Below are positions 1-14,274 of a stretch of DNA of 64,000 nt, in pieces. Each line of letters begins with the position of its first letter. Within the stretch, counting starts at the first letter, position 1. This DNA comes from Brachionus koreanus (Eukaryota > Rotifera > Eurotatoria > Ploima > Brachionidae), in the NCBI GenBank assembly GCA_016987375.1, contig PJRA01000313.1:2492458-2556457 (forward strand), in the 5' to 3' direction. Position numbers and translations under genes: made by a program. The notes under the pieces are model-generated. The model was not told where the DNA came from and ran no database searches. It was given only the letters and a program-made list of their open reading frames with translations.

Positions 1-3000
1 TAAAGTGGATCCGTAAATGCTGCCTTCTCCCTCATATGCATACTCTTGGAGACTATCGTATGGCGGTTGGATTGGATCATTGTCAATTTCTCTCAATTTT
101 GTATTGATAAAATCGCCAACTTCGTTGTTATGGGGTCTTTGTGCTTTTAAGCCTGTGATGTGTGTCACAGGCGGAACGTCCCGGCGAATGTAATTCATTT
201 CTTGTAATGGTGGTCTCTGTCTCGGTATGGCTGGCGGAAAGTCTCCGTCGACCGCTGTCGAACCGTCAGATATGTTCAACGAGTTGTTAACCAACGGATG
301 GGAGGACATGGAGCCAGTTGGATCCAAAGGTTTTGCCAATCGAGTTATGTCATATGAGCTCTTAAATTAATTTTAATTTTAATTTATTAAATAAATAATT
401 TTAAAGCTAAAATATAATTCCCATAATAGTTATTAATTTTCTCATAGAAATCAATTACTAAATGTTTAATTAATAATTAGAAATAGATTGAAAAAATAAT
501 TACTTGGTCTACATCAGGACATCCCTCTTCGACATAATTGATTATGGTCTCTCTCACTTCATCATTAGGGTCAACTCCAAGCATGTAGTGTTTAGGCGTG
601 GGAGATTTGGTCCTTGCATAAACTATAAAAGCCAATATCAAGACTAAAAAATTGATTATTAATTTAAGCATAGAAATAAACATTTTTTGATTTTTTTTGA
701 AGACTTACATAAACTCATGATAATGCACAAAACAATGATGGAAATAGCCTCTGGACTAATGAACACTGCAGCTCTTCGGCTGGCTTGAGCATTGCAATAT
801 TGTCCGAAAAATCCTTTTTTACACACACATCTAAATGCGGACGCTTCTAAACTGTCATCATCGGACACTCTCCAAATTTTGTTTGGCTCTTTGCCTTCAA
901 TTGCCAACTCCCTAGCTATGTACCAGTTATCGGGCGGGTAATCACCAACAGCCGATTTCGATCCAGACTCATAGTATCCATTCTGAAAATTCTCATACGC
1001 AATTATTTGATTATTGTCGTATTTTTCGCAGTACTTTGTTCCCTGATGATAGCACAATTGACAATCGTTTAAATTTTGACACTTGGTACCGTTTAAAAAT
1101 TGTCCTTTAGGACACTGGCATTCGCCTAATCGCCACTGATCGACACATTTTTGGTTCGATGGACAAAAAATGCCCTTACAGTAGTCCTCACTTTTGCATC
1201 CGTCATAAACATTTACCGACTCCATTTTAATAGCAATATCCTCGTATTCTTGTTCTTCAATGGCCAAATAGGGCAGTGGCTTTCCGTCGAAACGTACATC
1301 CATCATACAGCTATCGTGATAATCACGTGATATTTCGTATCCGCTCACTTTAATTTGAACTACTTTGGCACCCAAAAATATCGAGTCTCTATCAACGTCC
1401 ATTTCCTGAGCGCCATTTGGCAAGCCGAATGTATAATTCATTTTTAGAGCCTCGCCATCATCCAACACTATACTAGCTTCACGGCCGTATCTGTGCGCTT
1501 TGACAAAATGCCACTTGCCATCATTTACGATCACATTTTGAATCGATACAGAGCTTTCTCCACCACCAATGTCATATCTAAACTGAACACGATTATTAAC
1601 TATTTCCAAATAGACATACTGAGCCCTATTTGGCGAAGTTATTTGAAACAATGTTTGTGCTCTATCGGTCGTATTCTCTCTAGTTCTGAATAGCAATTGA
1701 ATTTTTGTATGCTTTTTGAGATAGATGTCATAGGCCGAATTGCGGCCATCACTCTTGTACACATATCTATACTTTAAATAGCTGCCAGCTCGTTTATTTA
1801 TGCCTGGTGTTTGAAAATCAAATGCCAAAGTTTTAAGTTCACATTGAACGCCTCGATAGCCTGGTTTGCAGATGCATTCGGATCCTTTAAAATTAGCATC
1901 ACAAATACCATTTAGACAATAATTGCTCGTGTTGCTAATACTGCAGTGTTGATCAGCTCGAGGACAATAGTTAACACTATTCAAATGAAAGCCTTGTACT
2001 CGATGCGTATCAATTTCCAAGTCATACAATTCACCATTTACTTTTAAATTTCTGATGCATCCAACAAAATTGCCCTTGTAATCCAATGTTTTAGGCACAC
2101 TATTCTTGTCGTAAAGACCACCAATTTGCAGCGGATAATATTGATTCGAATTAATGAATAAATCGTGTATTTGTACTTGTATTTCATGCTCGCATCCATT
2201 TATAAATATCAAACTTTGACTAGTGCTTGATTTGTGACCAATTTTGGGCTCATAATTATCGAATATATTCGAACTAGTTTTGATTAGACATCGATCAATA
2301 GTTATTCGATATTTAAAACCAGTTTTGTATATGTCCACTCTATGCCAATTTTCATCATTTAAACTATGATTGTAATTGTTAAGCAAATACGAGTGTGTTT
2401 TTCCATTAAGGCCCTGTTTTATTTGAAAAACAAGTCTGCCTCGTTCGAGCTGTAGTGCAATGAAGTCTTGCTGGTACCTAGTGGGATTGGAAGGCTCCGA
2501 GCTGTGATGATTGTTAATGGGACCGTTGTAGAAGAGCATACCTTTGCTGTTCGAGGTTATGAACTCGAACGAGAGTGCCAAGTCCTGACACTGAGGCAGC
2601 GATGGCAACCATGCAAAGCCGCCACTGCTGTTAAAGCTTCTGATTGTTTTTTGACAGCGTGGACCGTCGAAACCGCGCGGACACTGACACTTTTGAACCG
2701 AGCCAGATTTAATGCACATGCCTCCATTTAGACAATAATTCGGATCCGAACACGATCGGCTTATCATTGACTCGAACGAATTGCCTTGCAGCGACTTGCA
2801 AACACATTCGTATTTTTCAACTGCATGCACGCCTACTAAACTTGTCTGATTGGCATTTATCATGGCCGCCCTATTCGTATAGACTGTTTTGCTGCGACAG
2901 CCCGAGTCTTTGCATCGTCGTTCGGACTCGGCACACTCGTCAATTCCTATTGACACAAGCTTTATTTTCGAATGAAGATTGTGCAAATATTGCTCGAAAT

Positions 3001-6000
3001 TTTTCTTATTATGCGCTAAAAGACCGTTTAGCTTTTCAGCCGTGAACACAGGTGATCCATGCGCTGAAAATCTAAAATCAACTGAGTTTGGTTGATGATT
3101 CATAAGACTAAAAAATATGAGATTATCATCTGATGCAAGATTAAAAACATCCTGAGCCAAAAAGCTTTGTATTTGTGTCAATAGTGATTTTTCATTTGGC
3201 GAATATCTTGTTTCGACATAGCGTTGTGCATCAAGACCACTCAATCGAAACGAACCACTATTTTTGACAAAATCTTGATTTAATTTTTTAATTGTGACAT
3301 AAACAGTGGCTGTTTGAGCTTCGTACTTGGGTCTAGTCAAATCTTTGACACTCACTTTGAATTCATAGTCGCCTGGTTGTACACCAGGCTTTAGAATAAT
3401 CGATCCAGGCAACTTAAACTGTTCATTGTACTTTAAATCGTTTACATTTTCGACCAAATCAAAATAAGTTCTAATTAGATCGTCGGTTTCGGGCAAAAAT
3501 TTAAACTCTTTGTCGGCAGCGTCCCAGTCGTCTTTGTCCTCAGAATAAACATTGCCAATCATGTTTGTATGCTTGGACACACTGCCCTTGTAATCGTAGA
3601 CCAAAATTTTTTTTACGCCCGAATAGTGCAAATTGTCATTTACGTCACCAATTGTAACACTCAAATAATTAATGCCACTCTGAGGCGGTCTGCCGCTGTC
3701 TCGCATCAACACCGGCACTTTAATCACCTTGCACTGATTTTCAATGTCATACTCATATTTTAAATCGTCATTGACACAATTAGAGCCTTCTCTATCAAAT
3801 TGACTTAGTGTGTATATGTTGGCATGATTGTCTCCGTTTATTTCGTCGAATACATAGCTTAGATTAAATTTTGGACTTTTTCTGCTAGGCCAAACGTTTA
3901 GTCTGTCCGGAAATTCGAACGAATAGGGCGGTCCATTGTCCGGCGAGTCCAAGTCTTTGGCTCTAATCGAGCTGACAAATTGATGTGGCAAACTATTTTC
4001 CATAATAACCGGCCGATAGTCATCGGCAAATATTGGATAATTATCGTTTACGTCAAGTACTTCTAAATTAAGTGTGGCTATGCCTGTTTGAGGCGGATAG
4101 CCTTCGTCAATGGCAAATATTCTCAGAATATATTTGTCCTTAAGTTCTCGATCGAGCGGCTCCAAATTGTACAAATTGCCATACTGATCAATGCTAAATT
4201 GGTGACTGCCCTCGGACTTACGATCCAACGAATAGCTGAATCTGCGATTCATTTCATTGGTGTCCAAGTCGCGAGCACTAAAATTGGTTATTATGCTCAA
4301 CGGTGGTATGGACTCGTATACAGGCACATTTTTGACCGGTTCGAAAAATTGCGGTGCTTCGTCATTTACATCAGCTATGTTGACAAAAACAGTTGTGTAA
4401 TTTAAATGCACGCCGTCACTTACACTCACATTTAGTTTAAATAGTCTATGATAATCGGGCGGATCAAAATTGACGCCTTTGGCCAATTTTACAAAGCCGC
4501 TATTTACTTCTCGTTCAGTGTCAACTTTAAAGTATTTTGGTTCGCGTACACCATCCACACAATCAAGCTCATCGTTTCCAGTATATATTGAATTTCTAAC
4601 CAAACATTCAGATTTAAGGCCATAGCTTAGCTCGGCATTAACACCAATGTCTTTGTCAGTGGCAGTCACAATTATGACACGTTCACCTATTGGAAAATCT
4701 TCGTTTATGGTCTCTGTGTATGTGTTAGATTGAAATTGTGGTGCTTGATCGTTGGCATCGTCGACATAAATGGTCACTTGTCCACAACCACGCTTGCCGC
4801 CACCGTCCGTAGCACACACTTCAATTGTATATTTATCTATTTGTTCTCTATCCAACTTCATATTCTGAAATATTTGTCCCGTAGTCTCATTAATACTAAA
4901 CACATCCAAATTGCCAAATTTTTTATTCTCGGCTATTTGATATCTAAGCAGTGCATTTTGTCCCATCAATGGATCGTCATAGTCATTTGCACTAATTGTC
5001 ATTATCAAAGTGCCCGGTTTTGAATTTTCCATAATGTGGCCAATATAGGGCGGACGATCGAACACTGGCGCATTGTCGTTTATATCTATGAGACGAACAT
5101 TTACAACAGCCGTGCTGTCCATGCATCCTTTGACGCCGCCTTCGTCCGACGCTATCACATTAAACGACCAAACAGGTCGACCGTTTGGATAATCGCGATC
5201 CAATTTCTCTTGTAGTATTATTTCGCCAGTGTGATGATCAATGGCAAACGGCCTAAAGCTACTTCCATTTTGAGTGTAATTATAATTTATTTTGTACACA
5301 ATTGTGTTTGGACGTTTGATATCGCCGTCAGTGGCATTTATTTTTAGTATAACTCTGGGAAAGCTTAGATCTTCTTCGATCAATTCGATTTCGTATGGCG
5401 GAATCTCTGTAAATATGGGCGGATTGTCGTTCACATCCAACAAATTAATTCTAAGCTTAGTACTTGCATTGTGTATGCCATCGCTTACAGTCAATGTCAA
5501 ATAGAACAATTCGAATATCTCGTAGTCCAATTTAGCGTTATTGGCCACATAAATTTCGCCAATAGCCTCTCTAACACCGAACACATTTTCCTCATTGCCT
5601 TCTGTAATCAAATATCTGAGCTGTGAATTTTCGTCCAAGTCATTTGCTTGTATGGTTATGATTGGCGTGCCTCGTTCAGAATTTTCCACAACACTAGCTT
5701 CGTAGAGCGAATTGTTAAAATAGGGCGCATTGTCGTTAGTGTCGGCCACATCTATTCTCACGTTTGCCGTGCGACAATTAGGCGAGTTCATGTTGGGTCG
5801 ATCGGACATGGCCGAATCGCATGCAGTTATGTCTATAAAATAGACTTTGGTCTCTTCGCGATCCAACACAACACGAGTGGTAATATTGCCAGTGTACGGA
5901 TCTATTTGAAATTTTCGACTAGCTTCTGGATCGTTTATAGAATAAACAACTAGATTATTCGGAGCGCTTATGTCCTTGTCGACAGCAGTCACTTTGGTAA

Positions 6001-9000
6001 CGTAGGTGTTTGGCGGCGAGTTTTCGCTCACATTGGCCAGATATGTTGGCGAAGTGAACAGAGGCATATTGTCGTTCGAGTCGAGTATTTCGACACGAAC
6101 TAGGCCGGTTATTTCCATGGGTTGCGCGGCCGCATTTTGAACTCTAACATGTAATTCGTAGAAATTTTGTGTTTCGGCATCTAATGGCTGATAGACAATT
6201 ATTTTGCCACGATATCTATTAGTGCCAGGTATTTTTTCCTGCTGAATTATAAACGATTCAGGCTGTGGCTTTGGCGAAAAATCAAATATCAATTTGGAAT
6301 TTGGTGCATAGTTTGACTCGGCATCAAGTGTTTCAACTACTTGATTCAAAGAAATTGCCTCTGGTATGCGCACTACTCTTTCGAAGCGTTTTTCTGTTTC
6401 GGGCAACCATTTCGGCGGTTCGTTGTCTCTGTCCGCAAACGAAAGACTAACACTAACCGATGAGCTTAGCGACGGAACGCCTTGATCTTCAGCTATAAGA
6501 TTAAACATAATCGGCTGTTTGACACTAGGCGATATTTCTTTGCTAAGCGTAATCATGCCAGTCGATTCGTCAACACTAAAATAGTCGGCGTATCGGCCCG
6601 CTTTTTCAATGCGGTATTTTATTTCGGCATTTTTGCCCGAGTCTGCATCACTAGCGATTATTCTGTGTATGTTATGGCCAGCTTGAGCGCCATACTTAAT
6701 AGATAGCTTGTACTCGGACTCATAGAAATATGGCGCATGATCATTTAAGTCCAAAATTTTTATTCTAAACGAACAAGCATCTGATAACGGATGCGGCTTG
6801 CCTTTATCTTTGGCTTTAACAGTTATGCTATATTCATTGTATTTGCTATTCGATTCTCTATCGAACACAACGTTGGTAGTAATTAGGCCTGTGTTAGGAT
6901 CTATTTTAAATGGTTGATTGCGTTCGTTGTGAGTGGACAATATTTCGTATTCGACTTGACCATTTTCGCCCTTATCGGCGTCAATTGCTTCGACTTGAAT
7001 TACACGAGTGCCGATAGGTTGCTCCTCTTCTACATGAGCTAGACGAGAGTAATTGTCACAATCGTGAAATTTAGGTGCATGATCGTTTATATCGCGAATT
7101 TTGATCACCAAAGTGGCCTCCTCGCGGTTTGTTTTTACCTTACAGTTTGGATTGTAGGCTAAATAGGATAGTTTTTGTATTCTTGGCGATAGTGAGGCTG
7201 GCGCACAGCAGCATGAGCCATCGTCTTCGGCATAAACAGTCAAATTGTAGTAGTCCTCTTTGGGATCGATTTTTCTGTCGACCTTGACCTTCACAATACC
7301 TGACTCGCGGTTTATTTCAAATGGGCCTGATTGGTCCTTGAGAGAAAAGTATATTCGATCGCCGTCGCCATCAGTCGCTTGCACAGTGGTCACATAGGCA
7401 CCTGGCGGTACATTTTCATCCAGTGTTGCCAATATTACTTTTTGATCAAATTTTGGCTTTTCGTCATTTACATTGCTGATGGGTACAGAAACTTTTGCCG
7501 AAGCGCACAACTTCGGCTCACCTCTGTCACAAGCAATTACATCAAATCTGTACATATGTTGTGGTATTTCAAAATCAAGAGTTCCTTCGTTGTATATTTT
7601 GGCTTTTTTCGAGTCCATGCTCGAAAATGGTCTAATGTAAAAATTTGCATTGGATACTTGCCAGTCAATTTGCGAATTTGGTCCACTATCTCTGTCTTGT
7701 ACTTCGACTTGAATAATAAATGTGTCCGCTTCAATGTCTTCGGGCACTGGTTTATTACGAACATACTCTGACAAAGTGAATTGAGGCGAGTTGTCATTAT
7801 AGTCTTCAATAAAGACTGTGAGCTTGGCTGACGAAGACAACAACCAGCCAGACTGTTCTGTTACATGTACTACTAGATTAAATTCTCTTTTGTCTGTTTC
7901 GTAGTCGACTTTTCTAGCTAGAATAACAGTGCCATTTTCTGAGTATATACTAAATTCTGCCGATTGGCCATGACGTGTTTCCAGCGAGTATCTGAGATGT
8001 TTTTTGTTCATTGGATCAGGATTAAACGATTTGGCTCGCATTTGTATAACATTAAAGCCAATTGGAGCATTTTCGCTTATATTCACTTTATACTCACTTT
8101 GATAGAATTGAGGTGCTTTTTTTCCTACAATTACAGTCAATTCGGCAAATATTTCCTGAGACTTATTTCTATATGCATCGACTGGACCATACGCTCGGTG
8201 CATACTTACTGCTTTAGCGTCATAAGCGGAGACAAGAATTTTGTATGTATCGAACTGAAACGGTGGTCCAGCTACAGTGTAAATTTTTCCCTCTTTCATC
8301 ACTAATCGGGTGGTATTAGGCGATTTAGAGTGCAATGTGTACACTATTTCAGACTGTGTGTCAGGGTCGTCGGCAATGAACTGAAATATTAGTTGACCAG
8401 GTCGTGGATCACGCTCGACCACAGCCGTGTACGGCACTGGTTCGTCCATTTTCCAAACCGGCGGCTCATCGTTTATATCGATAACTTTGATGTTTATTGG
8501 TTTTATGTCTTTGACTACGCGTTTGTCTATTTTACGCGTGAATATTATCTGAAATGTATGCAATGGACCGCCTAGTTCATAGTCAAAAGGCTTGGTTATA
8601 TTCAATATTGGATTATTTGGCGCAATTAGCTGAATGCGTTCTTTTACATAATCAGTAGCGTTTATTTGATAGTCTATCCAAACAAAATCGTATATTTTTA
8701 GTTTGGTCTGTAGACCGACTGTCTCTTCGGTAATGGCCAATTGGGCAGTTTTTAGCATATTGAAATTAGAAGTCGCTAGTGTGTTCAAGTGAGAAGGACT
8801 TTGCATGTACATCAATTGATTTGAGTATCTTTTTTGACGCTTTTCTTCCAAATTAAATACCAAATGATCAAACTGACTATCTGGTCTGAATACTCTTACA
8901 ATTAGATAGAAACGATTTTTCGATTGTTCGATTAGCATTATAACATCGTTGTAAGCCAAATCTGGTTGTGTGAATTTTTCTACACTGATCACTAGATCTT

Positions 9001-9577
9001 GTTCGCTTATGGATATGTTAACTGAATTTAATTCTTTATCATTTATGTCACATTTAAGGCAAACAATTGAATAAGGATTCGAGTCGAATTTTGGTAAAAT
9101 TTTCTCCAATTCAACATGTGTTAGTGTTTTGTCTGTTTGAGTGAAAAAAAAACTTTGAGCTCGATTTAGATTGATTAGAGCAGTTAGATCATCGATAAAT
9201 GACTCCATGTTTGGTTTGTAGAAATCAATTATCAAATCGCATTTTAAATTTAAATCAAACACAAATGTAGTATTGATAAGTTGGTCGATGTTGTCTCTTT
9301 TCTTGACGAGAAAGTCCAGTCCGTTGCGAGTATTTAGTTGAAACTCGAACAAAGACTCGTCGTTAAGTTCACTTGATACGTTTTTAGAATATAACGTGTA
9401 AATTGATTCTATGCGTTTGGTAAACGATTGAGAAATGCTCGACAATGGGTTCAAATGTATCTCAATTGGATGATTATTAAGGTCATCAGTGCTTAGACGT
9501 TTGTATGTAAAGCATTCGTCTGAGATGACTAAATATGGAATTGTCAAAGCTATGAATATTACTCGAGTTAGAATCAT
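1..9577 (-). CDS. CadN-like: Type III classical cadherin (CadN-like), partial at C-terminus
   Basis: Single-pass adhesion receptor whose tail binds beta-catenin. Exons run 9577-709, 643-504 and 360-1; all joins are in frame, giving about 3123 visible residues, and the C-terminus lies beyond the left edge. ATG 9577 opens a signal peptide. A prodomain follows, ending near residue 250 at a furin-like RQKR site. About 15 cadherin-repeat linkers (DxNDNAP types) can be counted, some degenerate (GKKAPQF, DRDNEPPKW). Next come a nonchordate classical-cadherin region, EGF, LamG, EGF, LamG and further EGF-like Cys-rich modules, then a TM segment split between exons 1 and 2. The tail has the juxtamembrane motif DEVRETIINY and the beta-catenin-binding motifs DFIN, NDPIQPPYDSL and YEGEGS. 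This order matches insect and other protostome N-cadherins. Having the whole ectodomain in one 8869 nt exon is unusual. The many antisense ORFs here are shadows. Confidence 0.93.
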
Positions 9578-12500
9578 TTTAGTTTTTCTTCTCTTCTAGT
9601 TCATAGATCTCATTCTAATCTAAAATTAAAAACATTATTTCTTAATAAATGATTGATTGAATGTGTTTTCAATTAATTGATCGTATCGTTTTAACTGACA
9701 TCGGATCTTGAGATCAAAGCACAGCCAGCAGGAAATCATTAAGAGTTTATTTAATTATTATTATAAATATTTCTCTTTTTTTTCTAATAAAATATTTACA
9801 ATTTTAACAATATGTAACAAAATTTAATTTTTAAAATTTAGTCGTTTGTTTTTTTAAAGCTCTTAATTATTATTTATTTAAAACTAAATTAAGAGAGATC
9901 TTATAAATAGTAATACAAATAATCTGAGTATACACTTAATTATTTGACATTCTCATTCCCGAATTATTATAAAAAAAAATTTTTTTTTTCACCCCATAGA
10001 TAAGGTCTGAATAAAAATGAGATCGAAAAAATAAATTGACCTCAATTACTTTCGATTGTTTTAGGTATCAAGATGCCCAATTTAAAGAGAAAGCCCCTTT
10101 TAATTTAAAAAAAGAAAAAATGGACAATGGCTTTACAATTGTTCGGTCAGTCGACTTTACTTTGTTTGTTTGTTTGAATATTTTTGAGTATGCACCGCGA
10201 ATAGTTAAGATTGACTAATAAAAATAATTTTTACTCAGCATGTTATACTAAACACAATTTCTATATATTAAATTAACAATGAACAAATATTATGTAGTTG
10301 TTGTTTTTTCTCTTTGCATTTTCCTCTATCTTTTTTTGTTGATCAATAAATGAATAAATCAATGGCAGCTGTTTAAGATTTAAATTAGTTTTCAAAATCG
10401 AGTGGCTTCTAAATTAAAATAGCTTATCTAACTTTTCGTCAACTCTGTTAAAGAAAATTATTACATAAGTCTCATTTGAAATACTTAAGATCACCAAAAA
10501 ATGAATTATTGAAAAATTAGAGAAAAAAAGAACCTTAATCTTTTATTTGATGAATATATTTTTTTCTAATATAGTTATTATTTTATCTTAATAATCCCTG
10601 AATTTTATAAAAATATTTCTCAAATAAAACCTTTCAAAATTAATTGATATTTATTTTTACTTATTCTAAGCAGATATGCTTGGCTATCACTAATGAACCA
10701 TCGAATATAAAAGTTCATTATTTTAAAAATCATATTACGTAAATACTACCAATAACTAAAACAAACTTGAGTGAATTCGATAAATTACTAATAACTGACT
10801 TGTTCATTTTTATTTTATGGCTGAAACGTTTTAAAGAAGTAAAAGTCTTATCAAGACTTCTTTAGATGAACACGCACAATCTAATCCCAATTACTAACTA
10901 CTTTTCTTGTTACTAAATAAATTTGAAAAAATAAATATTAACTTATTTTCGAACATTAATTTTTAGAATTTTAATTTTAATCAAATAAATTCTTACTGAA
11001 CTAAAATGCAAAAATTGCTTAACTGAAATTATTTCCTAGAATAAAGATATCTAGTTTCTATTTGGTGTAAAAAAAAAACTCGATCTAATCATACAGAATT
11101 TAGTTGAATTTAGTAATAATCTGATTTGATTTGAATCTGATTTGAATCGTGACATAAAAGTCAACGACTTAGAACCAGAATTTCTTTGGCCTAATAAACT
11201 ATATATGGAAAAAATTTAGAATAGCAATGGCTTAAGATAATATACACTTACAAACATAGTTATGTTTATAGCTAATTCATTGACCAGTACAATGAACACA
11301 AAATAGGCAACTAATACACACACGATACATTTTAGTTCCGCAATTATAATTATTTATGAAAAATAATCGTAAAGCTCTAAAAAAAAAAAAAACTTATAAA
11401 AAAAAGCTACAAATCGAGAGTATTTGATAGTCATAAACGAAACGATGAGAGCAAATTCATAGAAAAAAAAATCGATAACCCCCTTGTTAGTTTGTTTCGA
11501 TTTATGCTAATAATTTTGTAGGGCCTAGTTTATAAATTATTGATTTTGAACTCATTAATATATGTTAATGATATGTCCGGGTCCTGTATGGTCAGACGAT
11601 CGTTAGACCAGAACTAACGGTTACTCATAATTCGTTGAGTAAACCAAACAGCTCTAATTACAAACAGAGCAGCAGATTTTGTTTGTTTCCGCAATTGTGT
11701 TTATCTCTGGCTAAAATCAATACACACCAGCCTGTTGATCAGAAAAAAGTCTGCATTACAATTAGGACATAAATTTAAATCTTAATTTCAAGAGCTTGAC
11801 TAATTGGTTTTAAAACCGAAGGGAAAAATTCTTTTAAATTCTCATTGTTTAAAACAAAAGTCAAAGCAATTAAGCACATGTCTACTGATTAGGACAACAA
11901 ATGATTTAATCCACTATTATTCTATTAAAAACATTGACCTATAACGTCTCAACTCAATGCTAATTGAAAATATCACGCAATTGGTGAATTTTTTTCTTCT
12001 TCTTTCAATCTAAACTAAATATTTGATTAATCAATTTTTGCTTGAATAAAAATATATATGCTTAAAAATTCTGACTTTATTAGATTGAATAGAAAATTTG
12101 TTTTACACTTGCTTCTAAATACAAATATAGAGCCATATTAAAAGAACGCTTCGTTATTGATTTCTAAGGATTTGGTCGTTTGTTGATCAGATGGCTGAGG
12201 TTTTTTTTGAAAACTTAGAATTTTGCCGACGCTATGCCCTCAAAGGCTATTTATCGATTTGGCTAATTCTAATTTGAGTATATGTAAATGGAAACTTCTG
12301 TGAGTGATTAATGGCACTTTAATGCGTAGCAAAAAGCCATTAATGGTTCAGCGATACAAGACTAAAATCTTTATGATATTTAAACATGTAAGAGAAAATT
12401 AAAAATGATATTAAATGGACTAGATTAAAATGAATAAACAGCTCTAGGCACTTGAATTTTTTTCATTAACTTTCAATTTCTATTAGGCTTAAGGAAAAAT

Positions 12501-14270
12501 TATTTTGCTCAAATAATTTAGTTGAAACTTTGACCAAGCCTTTCGTGATATGATACGATCTTTCAATTTAAATCAAGTTAGCTCAAGGTTAAATTTTAAT
12601 TTTGACAGCTTATTCAAAAATTACATGTTACGCTCAAATTAAGACTTGTTTAACAATATTTTTACTAAATTTAAACGACTACGCTATTAAATAAATAATT
12701 GAAAAAAATAAATAAATAAAATTGAAATATGCTGTTAAAAAAAAAGTATATTGAACTCGAGTTTATCTATTTTTTCTTCAAACAAAATATTATTAATAAA
12801 GTAACCTAAATATCGAGAAAATATTTGTACGAAAATTGAGAGTACCAGTACAAACCAGAAGTCTAATAAAGCGTGATATAAATGCTGTGTTCAAACTACT
12901 CAAGCTTAAACAAAAATAATAAGAGAAGACCCATAAATTAGAATAAAATATTATTTGTGTGCTTGTAGGACTTCCTCTTGTAAACTGGAATTTTTATTAA
13001 AAATAAGATCGAAAGACTATCAGAGATAAAAATCGTCAAAATTAAAAGACTTTAGGGATGAATAAAATAAGATAAGCAAATTTTATCCTATATATCAAAA
13101 TGATGCAATAAACCTTACGATAAAAATTAGCATCATTTAGTAGATTCTAGATAATATCAAAATTTCGGCGGCCAAAGCTAAGCTGGGCTTAAAAACTGAA
13201 CTATATTATACTCTATAGGAGAATAAATTTTTTGAAATACATTTGATATAGATAAGATAAAAGAAACTTGATATGTTTGAATTTATCGATATGCTGATCA
13301 ATTTTGAGAATGTTGTTCGTAAATAAATATAGTTGATTTATATGCTATAAATTTATAATACTCAAAGAGACTTGAAACTCAAATCTAATTTTATTTGAAT
13401 TGAGAAGTTGGTTGTGGTTTTTTTTTTTTGAAAAGCTGAAATTCAATATAATTATGGTCGACTTATGAACAATAGAAATGTGACTTTATTTATTCGCTTG
13501 TAAAATTAGATTTATGACCTTAAGAGTTAAAATTCCGTTTATCAAAATTTCAATTAATAGTAATCTTAAAAAAATAATTTTAATCTCTTGAGCAAAAAAA
13601 TTTTTTATCTGAAATATTTTTTTTTACAAAAAAGATTAGTTTATTTAAAAAAAAATCAATCAAAATTTTCTTAATTCAAAAAAAAATAACTATAAACAAA
13701 AACAAAAAAAAATCTGTAAAATTTTGAGAAAATAAAAATTAAATTAATCTTTATAAAAATGCTCGAGATGGCTAATATTTGAACCAAAGCATGAATTTAA
13801 TAGAGTAAATTAATAGAACGGGAAAATTTTAATAGCTTTTGGCATTTATATTTGTATACTATGAAAAAATTATAAAAGATAGGATATCGGAATAATTAAA
13901 GGTATTAGATCTTGACCCATGGGGATTTTTTTAACACAAACAAAAACCACATTTAGTAAAAGACTCTCAAATAAGTACTTTAGTATTTAAATATGTTTTC
14001 TTAACTAAGAACACTTACTCTACATAAAACATTGATACAAAATAACTATTAATGCTCTATTTTTGATTATGTTTAAAGTGATCGCCTTTTTTTTTGAATA
14101 GACTTGATTTTTGTTTTGACACTTAGGTGATTAAAACAACAAGAAATAAAATTTTATGTTGAGTAGCAAAAAAAATTTAAACATTATAAATAAAAATATT
14201 ATATTATTTATTCAATTATCATTAATTATTTTTGATATCAAACTTCAATGATGGGCAAAACAGAAAATAA
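9578..14270. other. Gene-free AT-rich intergenic DNA
   Basis: No coding potential is recognised on either strand over 4.7 kb. The stretch next to 9577 must hold the cadherin 5' UTR and promoter, but I can pick out no convincing elements. A 20 bp near-palindrome sits at 11590-11609. The only longer ORF (10036-10218, +) has low-complexity AT-driven composition and no family resemblance. Confidence 0.6.
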
Positions 14271-14274
14271 TCTT

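Noticed and set aside
1493..8575. Many 60-146 codon plus-strand ORFs opposite the cadherin exon
   Set aside because: They lie fully antisense to a strongly conserved coding exon, contain no recognisable domains, and arise from its codon composition.
10036..10218. 60-codon plus-strand ORF upstream of cadherin
   Set aside because: Low-complexity AT-driven composition, no motif, and an isolated position; not distinguishable from chance.
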